A DNA stretch of 64,000 nt from Takakia lepidozioides (Eukaryota > Streptophyta > Takakiopsida > Takakiales > Takakiaceae): the NCBI GenBank assembly GCA_030704615.1, contig CM060731.1, positions 21,142,001 to 21,206,000 on the forward strand, read 5' to 3'. Position 1 is the stretch's first letter. Each line of letters starts with the position of its first letter. The notes below the pieces were generated by a model. That model saw only the letters and a program-made list of their open reading frames with translations, did not search any database and had not been told where the DNA came from. A program made the position numbers and the translations under genes. This document shows positions 22,381 through 34,200 of the stretch, piece by piece.

Positions 22381-25269
22381 ATGGGTTCTGAGTATAACCT
22401 TCAAGTTGCTGGGCAGTTTGTGGAGGTGTCAGGCCCTGATGGAATCAAAAAACGGTTTGCAAAAGGGACATCCGCAGGGTTTGCAGTTGAGAGATTCAAC
22501 ACATTGCTTGCGACCCCCTCGAATCCGGTGGTGTGCATAGTGGCAAGTAAAGAGGGAGAGGAGCCCATAGAATTTGGGCAAGATGTTGAACTTGTATTAT
22601 ATGATGAGACCTGGACATTACAGACTCACCAAGAAGGTGTGTTTTATGTTTGAACCTATGGCTGGTTAAGCAATTGAGTCAAAACATGATGCACCTCAAC
22701 ATTCATTGAAAGGGAGTGTCAAAATATAACAAGATCAAACGTTTCTGAAGTGGAGAAATATGGCTGAGGATGCTAGTGAACATGCCTTGCATGTTGTAGC
22801 ACTCATGAGTAAGCATGCATATGCACAGAAAGAATCCGTCGTCAACGCAGAGCTCATGACACATGACAACACCTGGATATTGTTCACCTGGACACCTGTT
22901 CAAAAAGGTGTGTTGTGCTTCATTCTGCTCGCACACTTTGTCCCTCAATGAAGCTTAAGGTACATAAAAATCTTAGCTTCTTCGAGTTGCAATGTCAAAA
23001 CTGTAGCACTGAAGAATAAACTGCTAAGCTAAATGTCTGTCGCTTCTTACCATGCACTTCTTTCACTCTTTAATGTCATGTTCCCTTTTCTCACTGCAAA
23101 CTTTTGCATACCTTCCGTTCTTGTTTCTAACCTTATGGAGGCCACATAATGTGCTCAGAAATCTGTAGTCCTTTAAGTTGCAATTTCAAACCCTTGACAT
23201 TGAAAGTGAGATGCTAATCTAATAATAATGGGTTTACATGCTCTTCCTCACCCTCTTATTCATCTTTGTTGGGGCACCAGTACCTGCACTAGATATTATG
23301 TTGCGTGTTTGTACTTTCTTTTGTCCTCTGTCGATCATAATCCAATACATGAGACTACGTAAGTGAGACAATGGTATCCTTGCACAGAGAGAGCTAACGT
23401 GTATCAGAAATTCTAATGTGATTCATTTGTACTCCTGTTGGGGTGGACCAATTTCACACAAATAACAACCACTTTGATTCCAGGTTAAGTCTGCACATCT
23501 TGTATACTAGCTGTGGCATTCATGCCAATACAAGTGAAGTAGGTTTGATGGAATGAAGAAATCAACATGTTCATGTTCTTCTTGAACTGATACAGCCGAA
23601 TCAAGACTGTGTTTGAGTGTAACTAACCAAGGTTAGTTTTTTGGGCAGAGTTTATTCCACTGGAGGACAGGCATACCAGACAGACAGAGGCAAAGACAGA
23701 GTTGAGTTATGAAGAGACTTCTGCAATGGAGGAGGTCTATGCTTGGAGCCCTTCCAGTACAGCCCCTAGGGCAGTTGCTGCAGGCAAGCACTTCAGGAAT
23801 CACAATAGAGATGTAGTCGGTTTTTTTGTTTCATTTATATTTGAGTTTGTATTTGGATCTGTTTGCCCCCATCTATGTGCAGTACACTCGTGGTAGCTTT
23901 CAGGCGATGGATTAGTATGTTTTTTGATGCTCCGGTTGTCTTGTGTACTCTTTAGCTTCCTTGGCATCAATCTGACTCTCATGTGGGACTGCTACCTGAC
24001 TATTTCTGTTTTGTTTCTCTTGTCAGAAAGTGTGAGCAAGGCTATGCTAAAAGACACAACGAAGGAATCGGCAGACATTGACCCTCAGCAAATTTATGGT
24101 GCAAAGGTGAGTTTCCAAGGCACTTCTCTCTCTCTCTCTCACATACACACACAAATTGAAGTCATCTTTCATTCTATATTTCTGATTGTCACTGTGCCAA
24201 AGTAGTTCCATGGTTTTGTACTGTGGTGTTCCTTGGGTTATTGACATAATGAAAGTTTCTTCCTTTCTCTCCCTCTCAACCATGTCTGTTGCCAGGAAAT
24301 TGTCTGATGGAAATGAAGTCAGGCAGAAAACTTCCCTGAACTTTGTTTCCAGTCTGTGACATGGGTGAGGCCATCATGGACGACCTCAAGAAATTTAAAC
24401 TCAGGGCGGGAAGCCTATCTTTGAACAGCAATCAGACACAGAGAGAAAAGGGGGATTGCAAATGCCCGTTGTGTGGGCAACCTGAAGACAATGTCCACTT
24501 TCTGATTCATTGTCCTGGGTACTCTCACCAGAGAGACACCCTCTTCAAATCCATGAAGGGAATTGTTCATGTACCTCTGTTTACCAACTTTGAAATTCTC
24601 GAGGCTGAGCCAAAAACCCAGGCCCTTTTGGGGTCTAGTTATTGGGCAAATTACACACGGCAGATAAATTGTCTGTTTCAAGGTAAGTTGTACTACTAGT
24701 GCCCCTGACAAGCTTAACTCTAGTGGGTGTGAACCCCACAAAAGGCTCCGGGAGGGTTAGTTTCCTGCAGGGTTGAGGGCCATAAGGCTATGGCAAGCCG
24801 ACATTTACAGGGAACAACATGAGTGCATTCTCTCTCTCTCTCTCTCTCTCTGTGCCCACTAGGTAGTCTACTTAATGAGTGAGCTTGGCATTGTAGTAGA
24901 TAAACATCTCTGTGACCAGATGTCGGTATTGTGACCCCTTGCCTATGTTTGTTTGACCTGAAGCAGTTTGATTCAGGTAAGTTAGTGCATTGGATCATCC
25001 GGAGATCTGTCCAGCTCATTGGTTCATTTAGACTAGGTTGGGCCTCCATTACTACCATGTGCCACATTTCACCTAACACTGCTTCATTTCACGTACAGGG
25101 CTGGGAGGAGCTTTTCCCAGGAGGAAGGCTGCTGCCTGAAGGAGGAAAGCAAGAATGCACACCTGCCTACTTTGTGAAAGTACTCCTTATGTTTTTCTTC
25201 GTGTTTGCGTTTGCTGGAGGCCTGAGTTTCCTGTTGGAAAGGATGCCTGAAAGACCAGCCCCAAGCTGA
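22381..25269 (+). CDS. Tail-anchored membrane protein of unknown function
   Basis: Four exons join in frame: 22381-22636, 23649-23783, 24027-24106 and 25099-25269, giving 213 residues. I cannot name the family. The N-terminal exon (MGSEYNLQVAGQFVEVSGPD) is a compact, probably beta-rich domain ending near ELVLYDETWTLQTHQE. Exon 2 is hydrophilic (TELSYEETSAMEEVYAWSPS). The last exon ends with one hydrophobic helix at about 182-203 (FVKVLLMFFFVFAFAGGLSF) and ten residues beyond it, which fits insertion by the tail-anchor route with the N terminus in the cytosol. Intron 2 appears to use a GC donor (GCAG/GCAAGC at 23784), because no GT donor nearby keeps the frame. A diverged second copy of the end of exon 1 lies in intron 1, and intron 3 carries a retrotransposon fragment. 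Confidence 0.75.
22731..22907 (+). other. Diverged duplicate of exon 1 inside intron 1, possible alternative exon
   Basis: The open frame containing ALHVVALMSKHAYAQKES and AELMTHDNTWILFTW aligns with the end of exon 1 (NPVVCIVASKEGEEPIE, then ELVLYDETWTLQTHQE): shared spaced V, SK, EL, D-TW, L-T and QxG. Both end at the same kind of donor (AAGAAG/GTGTG and AAAAAG/GTGTG). It could be an alternative exon or a dead duplicate; no clear acceptor proves use. Confidence 0.5.
24340..24690 (+). mobile_element. LINE-type retrotransposon fragment (reverse-transcriptase zinc-binding end)
   Basis: The frame contains CKCPLCGQPEDNVHFLIHCP followed by GYSHQRD, the C-x2-C, H, C arrangement found at the C-terminal end of non-LTR retrotransposon polyproteins, preceded by KLRAGSLSLN. 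Only this terminal part is present; no reverse transcriptase or endonuclease lies nearby. It sits in intron 3 of the tail-anchored protein gene in the same orientation. Confidence 0.7.
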
Positions 25270-25873
25270 CACTCATATATGAACAGAGAGAACCTTTTCT
25301 TGTGCAAAATACCCTGTTTTCACCTACAACATTTCATCCTTTTTTGTAAGCTGTAAATGCAGTTCTAGTTAGATTTTGGCTTCTGTGTAGTAAATAGAAA
25401 TCTCGTGCAGACGAAGAGACAATGAGGCTTTAAACTTTTAACTTTTAACTTTTGGTGCATCTGAAGAGTCACTATCTTGTCACTTGCTCTCACGGTTGCC
25501 TGAACCGTGACAAGCCAGGAATTTGTTACCCCTCATTTGCCGAGCATTTATCCTAGGTTTCTTCAAACATTTCTTTGCAAACTATATCTCATCCCACCAG
25601 TGATTGAGGGTTTGCAAGCTACTTTTTAACAGGGGTGCATCCCACCTGACCTGGAGGGCATATCCAAGGTAAACACCACAGCTCCCTGTGAAAACCTGAG
25701 CTTGTAAAGTTGTTACAGCACTGTTGTGTTTGCCTAAACTGGGCTTTTGAGTGCAGAGACTAGGAGTACACATTGGAACAGTCTGCATGAAAGAAGGAAA
25801 GAGGAGTGAATGGATGATCCTCACACTTCCTTTCACAAGACCAAGTCTTCATGAGGGATACCCATCTCTTAAA

Positions 25874-28015
25874 CTAAACCTGTGCGTGAGTTGTGGGCTC
25901 GTACAACCAGTTTGCCAAAATTGTTTCTTTAGCAATGAAACCTGGATTCTTCTGAATCTGGTTCCATTTGTTGGTCTTCACATTGTAGGACGTAATCACA
26001 GTTGCCTTGTCACGATTTAGAAACGAAATGCAATCCATGGAAGAGACGCAATCGAACTCAGACTTCCTGAATCCGGGTATGAAGCATGAAGATAAGAGCT
26101 TTTGCGGCATTTTTGTTACTTGATGACAATCAGGCACCTCGTACAGATGCGGGATAAATCTCCAGATGTTTATTGTCGCTGGTTCTGATGCTCCTCTGGC
26201 AACTATGTACAGCTGATGGTTGCACTCTACAACTTGAGGAGATTCAACCGCAGAAGCTGGTGGCCAGTTATAAGCTTTCCAGGTTCGGGTAGCTAATCTG
26301 TACCCTAAGATTGCTGGAGCATATATACCAGCCTTCTGGGTCGCCAACTCTCCACCTAGAAATAGTGTGGGACCTTCAAAAAGTCTTGTTATGAGGGGAA
26401 GAGCCCGACCATAGGAGGTCTGGCCAGGCCGGAAGAGCTTGCCAGATGGCACAGAAAACATCCTCCATTTTTGCTTTAGAGAATTGTAAATGGCAACCCG
26501 CAGTCCTTCTGATTCTGGGCACTCTTTAAAAGGTCGATGGAGGCCTACGAGATAAATAATGTACGAGGTGGACATAGAACTGACGAGCATGTGAGCCACA
26601 GGGTTTTCCAGGTTACAGTGCGTAGGTGGCAGGATTCGAAATGTTTTAGCAATAGGATTACAGACAACAAGAAGGTGCTGCGGGGGGAATAGTGGTCCTG
26701 GAGGAGGCTGCTTCTTTTCAGCAGGCTTTACATCAGCTGGTTTTCCAGGTTTTTCATCAGCAGGTTTCTCTTCAACGGGTTTCTCTTCTTCAGCTTCCTC
26801 CTCATCAGGTTTCTTAATGGAAACCTTTTTCCCAGCTGGCTGTTTTATGGAAGTCTTTCTTTCAACAGGGGGTTTTATAGAAACTTCTTTACCAGCCGGT
26901 GTTTTGACAGAAGGTTTCTTCTCGACAGGTTTACCATCAGCAGGTTTCTCCTCTATTGGTTTTCCTTCAGGAGATTTCCCATCAGCATGTTCATCAATCG
27001 CAGGTTTTATTTCCTCGACTGGTTTTTCCTCAACAGGTTTGACTGCCAAGGGATCTACATAAGGTCGTATATCTCCACATAACAGTAAGAGTCCCCCTTC
27101 TCCTGCAAGGATCCTATTTACCTTTGGTGGGAGGAAGTTCAAAGAAGGCATTTTTACCCACTTTTTCTGGGCGCTGTGGTATGCTTGTACTTGGCGAAGT
27201 AGATCAGCTAAATTGATCACTCTTATTCCCAGTATTACTGTCGCAAACTTGATATCACCTGGGTTTGTTTGTAATTCAAGCTGTACGTATGGTTTAGGTT
27301 GAAGTTGCTGATACTTGTCATTCTCACCTCTTACTTTTAGTGAACCAATTTTTACATATGAATCACCTTCCAGCAGCTCGATTTGTACATACATATCTTG
27401 CAGGTCAATGCCTTCCAGAATAAAGTCAGTCTCGGGAAGTGTAATATACTCAAGCTCAACTGTTGCATCTAGGGACTCACCTTGTTGCTTTCCTGCCTCC
27501 TGTTTAACGTCTTTTTTTGGTTCTTGTTTTGTTTCTTGTTTTGCAGCATCACTTCCTTGTTTTACAGCCGGGTCAATTTTTACGTCACTTTCTTTTTTGA
27601 CCTTTGAAACAACTTCCTTTTGTTCTCGTTCTCTCGTGCAGAATGAACTGAGAAAGTACTCCTTTTTGTGGAAGAGGTGTCCTTGCAAGTAGGGGTTGAG
27701 ATGAGCATTAAACATGCGTTCCCTGTATGCAGGCACACATCCTACAGCAAAAAGCTTGGCAACAGGTAACTTGGACAATATAAGATCTCGCATATTATCC
27801 CTGTCTACCTGTTTTTTACTCAAATAGCTGAACCAGGCATGCCACCATGGTATGCACGTGGCTTTATTGGGTTCACGCATCAGTGCAGTCAAAGCAGCAC
27901 GAGCTTCCTGATTAGGTTCAGGACGAGGTCGTCTGCTCTCATCAGGGCCCACAAGAGTTACCTCAAACCTTTCCACAATTTTCAGCTTTACTCTCACATT
28001 CTTATCACTAGCCAT
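25874..28015 (-). CDS. Large intronless F-box-like/kelch-like protein with a Lys-Pro-Glu repeat
   Basis: A continuous frame of 713 codons from ATG 28015 (MASDKNVRVK). The stretch at about 74-105 (MRDLILSKLPVAKLFAVGCV, then MFNAHL) has the spacing of an F-box but lacks the usual tryptophan-arginine end, so SKP1 binding is uncertain. The C-terminal third resembles F-box/kelch proteins: LLVVCNPIAKTFRILPP, then IYNSLKQKWRMFSV, TLFLGGEL and YRLATRTWKAYNWPP. Two charged low-complexity inserts lie between them, at about 145-190 (Lys/Glu/Gln-rich) and 330-455, where the four-to-nine-residue unit KPVEEKP / KPADGKP recurs many times. Lack of introns together with a long insert suggests a retrocopied or lineage-specific member. 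It is probably an adaptor protein; its substrate is unknown. Confidence 0.72.
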   Translation of the reverse strand: MASDKNVRVKLKIVERFEVTLVGPDESRRPRPEPNQEARAALTALMREPNKATCIPWWHAWFSYLSKKQVDRDNMRDLILSKLPVAKLFAVGCVPAYRERMFNAHLNPYLQGHLFHKKEYFLSSFCTREREQKEVVSKVKKESDVKIDPAVKQGSDAAKQETKQEPKKDVKQEAGKQQGESLDATVELEYITLPETDFILEGIDLQDMYVQIELLEGDSYVKIGSLKVRGENDKYQQLQPKPYVQLELQTNPGDIKFATVILGIRVINLADLLRQVQAYHSAQKKWVKMPSLNFLPPKVNRILAGEGGLLLLCGDIRPYVDPLAVKPVEEKPVEEIKPAIDEHADGKSPEGKPIEEKPADGKPVEKKPSVKTPAGKEVSIKPPVERKTSIKQPAGKKVSIKKPDEEEAEEEKPVEEKPADEKPGKPADVKPAEKKQPPPGPLFPPQHLLVVCNPIAKTFRILPPTHCNLENPVAHMLVSSMSTSYIIYLVGLHRPFKECPESEGLRVAIYNSLKQKWRMFSVPSGKLFRPGQTSYGRALPLITRLFEGPTLFLGGELATQKAGIYAPAILGYRLATRTWKAYNWPPASAVESPQVVECNHQLYIVARGASEPATINIWRFIPHLYEVPDCHQVTKMPQKLLSSCFIPGFRKSEFDCVSSMDCISFLNRDKATVITSYNVKTNKWNQIQKNPGFIAKETILANWLYEPTTHAQV

Positions 28016-29798
28016 AGCTAGAGTCAGATCTGCAGAATCGGATGTCCACAATAAACGCAAACGGAGGTTATTGATCGCCGCACAGTGGTATGACTAGCAA
28101 TGGACCAGCAAGCAGGTGGATTATTGTGCAGTTCAAGGTGCCATACTTTATTTGGCATACCTGTAGGGCAATCAGAAGTTCAGTCTAATTTTTTTCCTCG
28201 AGGAAGAGGAGGGTAATTTGTCTCCTAAGGGTAAAGTGGGTGTGTTTCCATGTTGCCCAATCAAAAGGTTCTCAGAGATCTGCAAGAGATGCTTGACTTT
28301 CAATATGATCGGTCATCATATCCGTTTAGTCTATGGCGCATCTGAAGGAATGATCCAAAGTCAATTTGGTGGTGGACACTCCTGGAAGGAGACTATGTTC
28401 AGTGCACTAACCCTCTCTTGATTTGTGATTTGGTATTTTGCAAGTAATATGGTAGTGGATTGTCACGCCAATAAGCTATGACCAGTATGCACAATAGATC
28501 ACACGCAGAGATGCAAGATTTGAAGACATAATCGCAGTGCACGAAGAGGTGGGAGAGATGAAGAGGTAAGTAGCTTTGGTACACTCTGAATCTCAATTGT
28601 TCGCTTTGGAGGAGCGCCACATATCTGTGAAGAATCTCCACCATCTATTGTAGACAGAATGGACGAACCCTAATTAAGAAATCGTTGGTGCATACATTCC
28701 AATGGACACCACCAACGGTTTTGGTGGAAACCATAGGTTCATAACTGAAGGGTCTGGACAAAACAAGAGCTGCTGTGGACATGAGTATTTGTTTGCCCAG
28801 CATCGCCAGTACATTCAACCTCTTGAGCCAGCCTCAGATACTAGGGCCCAAACTAATACCCAGCTTAGCTCAACTTAAATGCGAAGCCCTGCAAAGAAAA
28901 GGTCCCAAATAGTAATCATCCCAAGGACCTAGCATATCTGGCCTTGGGAATTTGGTGGCATACATATCTCAGCATTTACACTTGTAATGCGGATGCGGGA
29001 TACATATATCAATCATCCAATGCTAAGCAATTTTGTGTGTAGCCACAATAGGTGGCCAAACCATGAAAGTTTTTACTAAATGCACATAAGGTCCATGACA
29101 TGCAATATAATAGAGAAGAGAATGACTGACATATTAGGACACCCCAAGGTACTAGGCGATAATTGCTTGCCTTCAGACCCCAGCAGGAAAGTGGAGATAG
29201 AAGGAATGACAAAGAAAGAAAAAAAAAAAAAAAAAACCCTGAGGCTCTACCCTCAAGGCACAATTAGAACCACATAACAAGTAAAACCAAACACGTCACT
29301 TAATTTAATAATCCTCTATTTTTAACACACACACAACCCAGTATATCTGGGAGAAAAACAACTGGCAGAGGTTCTCATTCAGCCTGATGCCCATCAATGA
29401 ACATGGACTGCGCGCTAAGAAAATGAAAGGATGAAGGAAGGACTTGAATTAGGGAATATATGATGACCCTAGCATACTAGCAGAATAGGGTTGGGAGGAT
29501 TTTCCATCCGAGTTAAGGTGGACAATGGTGAGATGCAAAAAATTTGTGAAATGGTATCACATCAATTGGTTGTGGCCTAACATAGGCATGTCGTGCAAAC
29601 CAAAAATAATTACGCAGAGTCTAGGCCTTGCACGAACTTGCATTTCCAGCAACGAGGGCGAAAGAGGTGCATCACACGTTGTGGGGTCAACCATTCTTAA
29701 CGGGCCAGATCTCGCACAGCTTGGCAACCATGTTGTACGTGGAGGTTATAATGTTACGTCCAGTGGAATGACAAACTGCTAACAGGAAGAAGGCCGCG
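28016..29798. other. Intergenic stretch without a supportable gene
   Basis: It contains the upstream region of the F-box-like gene, a poly-A/T run at about 29219-29236 and short unrelated frames. No domain, repeat family or RNA gene is recognised. Confidence 0.5.
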
Positions 29799-30863
29799 AT
29801 GCAATACCTGTTCGTCGACATCCCAGACACATTTGTGCCACCCCAGCCTGTGATACTGGGCGTGCTCGATGCACAGGTGCAACAAGTATCTCGAACATTT
29901 CAGGAACAACTGGAAAAAAGAGACCAGCGAATCAGGACCCTGAAGGACGTTGTGGAATAACAAAGAATGCGCATAGCCGAGTTGAAGTGTAGATTTTAAA
30001 ACACGCCTCCAAACAATGAAGACACTGTCCACAATGAGATTAGAACAAACGACGTAGACGTGGACGCAGAGTTTACAACGTCCGATCACAGTATTGACCT
30101 CATCATTCACAGAATAATGGACATCCCTGACCCTGCGGCCAATGAAACCATGGTTGACGAACAAAGAATTGCGGATGAGAGAAGGAGAAAAAGAAAAGGA
30201 CCAGTAGTGGAAACCGAGGAATGCTCAAGGGTAGCCATTCAATCCGATACCATGTCTGATGTCGATCGCGTTACAAGAGAGCGGGACATTGCCATGACAA
30301 TTGCATGACGCTTGTCAAAAACATTAGAGATTCGGGCATGGGTGCCATTGAATGGCGATTGGGAGAATTGGGCACAATGGGCGACCCAACTGGCCTCCAG
30401 AGAAGCACGGATAGAACGCGTACCTTCAGCCTTGCAATGTGTCGCATGTATGTCAAACCGTAATGTGGAAACATTGTCCGCTTTTGAGTATATCCCAGGC
30501 CACTACGCCTTCGAGCGGGGTGACGATCTTGGTCTGAGGAGTCCATGGCTTCTGTGCATCCTTGATTCCGATTTTCCCAGCTACGACGGACACCCATGCA
30601 GAAGAATGCGCATTGCTATGCTGTTGCGGTGGAACTGCTGCCAGTGGACGTGGGTGGACTCCATCGGAGAGACGTATATTCCTGAAGGAGTGCGCTCCTC
30701 TTCTCCATTGTATGGGGACATTCGCATTGGTGTGGACGACGAAATCGTGAAGCTTTCCATATTCGATGGTGGTATGATTGAAGGGCACGACATTGTGGTG
30801 AACATCAACAGGGGCGATACAACGGCTGCACTCACCAAAACTATTTATTGTACTCATCTCTAA
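29799..30863 (+). pseudogene. Decayed reading frame of unknown family, three in-frame stops
   Basis: One frame runs from ATG 29799 to a stop at 30861-30863, broken by TAA at 29958, TAA at 29997 and TGA at 30306. Between the stops it is otherwise open for 355 codons, which is strong evidence of past coding. The N-terminal part looks like a coiled coil (VQQVSRTFQEQLEKRDQRI). The C-terminal part is rich in tryptophan and cysteine (NGDWENWAQW; MLLRWNCCQWTWVDS) and matches no family I know. All three stops are one C-to-T change away from CAA or CGA. It may be a relic of a transposon or captured gene. Confidence 0.6.
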
Positions 30864-31295
30864 TGGGGTAACCTCCACTGTTAAGGTTTCCAGCATTGGA
30901 AATTACAACATGGGAATGTAAGGCCTGAAAGAAGCGTTCCACTTCTAATGACCACTTCTCAACAACAACCAATAACTGTCTTGACTTGCAATGACAGAAA
31001 CTTCATGATGACTCTTCCAGAAGGAGCTGGCAGAAGCTGGTCTTGGGTCTGATTCCATAAATGAATGAGCCATCAAGCTCTGTCACGGCTGAAACCTTGT
31101 GGCCTGCATCCGAGGTACAATCTCACTATCTCACCACCTGCAGAGTTAAGATCATTCCTGGGAGTTTGTGGACCTAGATAGAGAGTTCTGTACCAAAAGC
31201 CCTTATTTGTAAAGCAGATTGTTAAAATCTGCCCACTCCCTGAGAAAATGCAGTGCATAGTGGGTCAAAGACATACGAGTTCCTGTTCATGTGAC

Positions 31296-34200
31296 CTACT
31301 CAACCATCACAGCTGGTGTAAGACGCCTCTTCTTTCTCACCCTCTTTTGGACCTCTCTCTCCTTCTCCCTTTTCAGGGCTTGCTTGTTGATCGACTTGCC
31401 AAACAGTGATGGTGCATCTCGTAAGCCAAAGCTCTTTGCCACATGCCCAAGATGCAGTTTCCGGACCTGGAAAATGGACTTTAAGTCTCCACGGTGAGCA
31501 GCATAGGCACGTACATAAGATCGAAATGCATCCACCGCTAGCTGTCTTGCATCTGTCTGGAAAATCAAACAATGCATAAAACCCAATCAATCAAAATAGA
31601 AGGAAATCCTATGTCCCAGACCTGAACCCTCGTGATGAACAAGATCATGTCCCAAGCACCGAAAACATAAAGCACGCTCTTGCCTCTAAGAATGACACAG
31701 AAAGAACCAGCCTAACCTTCAATTGCCTTTTTGAAGGCCACCGCAGTCCAACTGGGGAATTTTCCCTACCGAGCTACAAGTCCTCTCTGCAAATTAGCAA
31801 GGAAATCTGCTGCTTGCAGCAGAGTTGACAATGTAGCAAACCCTCTGAGAAAGGATTGAAGCAGAGGACCGATCATCAGGCCCTAACCACTGAACTATTG
31901 ATGTGTGCTCTCTCTGGAAACAATATGACAACAGCTTCCTTCTAAATTAAGTAGCAGAACTTTATTTTGCAACCTAAAAGCACAAATCCACCATCAACTG
32001 GTACACAGCTATACTTAGGAAGGCTCTGTCTCTCTCTCAAACACAACCCACACCCCCCCCATTAACATACACCAGACTGTAGCTGATGTATATGGAGAGA
32101 ACCTGTGGTAACAGCTTCTCACCATCTTCTAATCAGCAGAAAGCTTTGGTCTAGGCCCTTCGTGGCAGATAGTCTATCAAATGTAGACCACTACTAGACT
32201 CGTGAAGGGCACCTCCACTCTCTAACTAGCTATTCATATAGAAACAAGGTGCTATAACAGAATCTCAAGATCTTCCAACCAGCACAAAGCTCTGCTCTGG
32301 TGTCTTAGAAGGCAAACAGGCAACTCCACTCATTCAACCTCTGCTAAACTAACTCCACTCCCTGGGTCATCTTCTTCTTCTCCACTGTCTTTCACACATA
32401 AGGGGCACACAAGTACGTGTTGCTGAAATATATGGAGAGAATGTGTGATTACAGCTTCTCACCATCTTCTAAACAGCAGAAATTTGATCTGGGCCCTACG
32501 CGGCAGATAGTCCATCATCAGATAAAATGGCCACTGCTAGACTCATTAAGGGCCTTCTATTTGTCAAACAAATAGATAAACATGTGCACAAAGACTTGTA
32601 GCTGATTATAAGGAGAGAATGCGTGAATGTCCCTCAAAATCTTCTAACAAGCAAAAAGCTTGTGGATGCTTCTATGTACCAGAAAAGGCTAGCTGATGTC
32701 TATTGGCAAGATAACAGGCTCTCGCCATCCTCTCAGCAGTTCTACGTGGCAGATAGTATACCATCAACACGACTATGCTCACCAAGGTCATCTTCTCTCT
32801 CCCCTCTCTTGGGGCTTTTCTTATCGTTCCTTGTCCCATACGTCACAAAAGGAATCTTATCTAATCAAATGACTCACACGCATAGATTGGGACTGTCATC
32901 ACCATACCTTTCCAGCAACAAAGGCCTCTAGAGCATTCTGCATTAAGGAGGCTGCTGGATGCATCTCTACTGCCATCCAAGCATCGTCTCTCTTAACCCT
33001 CCTTGACTGAAGTCCGTCCAACAGCTGTCGTACAGGGAGCTCCTTGAGCGACACACCGTGCTTGAGCAAGTCCTGCAAATAGTCCTTCTCACTAGGTTGC
33101 AAGAAGAGCACCGCTTCTCCCTTTTGACCCAGCCGGGCCGTCCTCCCTACCCTGGAGAGAATTTGATCAGATTCAGGACTGTGTAGTTTTGTAAAATTAC
33201 TTTCCCTTTTGGTTGTGTTCGGAATTCCCATCATCTCTAACCAGCACAGCAAGACCGGTCCTCTTGGTTGTGACCTAACCAGAGAAGTCATTCCAAAAAC
33301 AGCGGCCTTTAATATACGCCATTCCAAGCAAGGAGACGAAAGATAGAAGATTGAATCCAAAAACTACCTGTGCACGTATTCTGCCGCATCGCCAGGGGGG
33401 TCATATTGAACAATGCCTGAAACGCCCTGAAAATCCAATCCTCTGGCTGCAACGTCTGTGCAAAGCAGAACTGCTGACTTGGCACTCCCAAATTGGTGGA
33501 AAGTTTCAGTCCGATCTGCTTGTGCCATCCTCCCATGAAGACGGAATGTTTCACATCCCAGAAGTCCACTCTCCTCCCTCTCAGCCTCTCCTTTCCAAGG
33601 GGTTGATGACCAATGAAACCCACTGACCACCAAGTAGAGGAAGTCCACAGCATCGCATGTTGAGAAAAACACCACTAGCTGTTTGGAAGAGACAGGGAAG
33701 AAAGGTGACCAATTTACACTTCAAGGCATTGCAAGCAAGGCCGAGAGAGACAAAGACAGTCTTGATTAAACAAACGAGGTCAAATTATCCAGCCTAGATG
33801 GAATGGACACACCTTGCATGAACCATGGCCTTGGGACTTTTGTTGCAGCAGCGCCAACAAGGCAACAAGTCGCAACTTGCAAGGCACTGCAAACAGACGA
33901 CCAGGTCCCAAAATTTTAGCAGGTTGTTCAGGCCCTAAGTGATTGAGTGCATGGTCACAACAGGGTTCTCTGAACTAATGTCTTGCCAGCTGGGGAGGAA
34001 AGATTTGATCATTATTCAGCCTTGCCGTACTGCCATAGACCAATGCCACTGAGGACAGAGCAGAAGGGAACCCTGGATGGGTGGAAGGAAAGAGAGAAAG
34101 AAAGAGAGGACTTAATAATGTCCAGAGGGAGAGAGAAAATTAAACCATGTACATGCAATACAATACCCTATGCAACACAGCAGATCTCACCTAACAAACC

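Noticed and set aside
27315-27692. 125-codon plus-strand frame rich in Ser and Phe
   Set aside because: It is the antisense shadow of the F-box-like gene's acidic region; GAA/AAG-rich sense codons read as TTC/CTT on the other strand.
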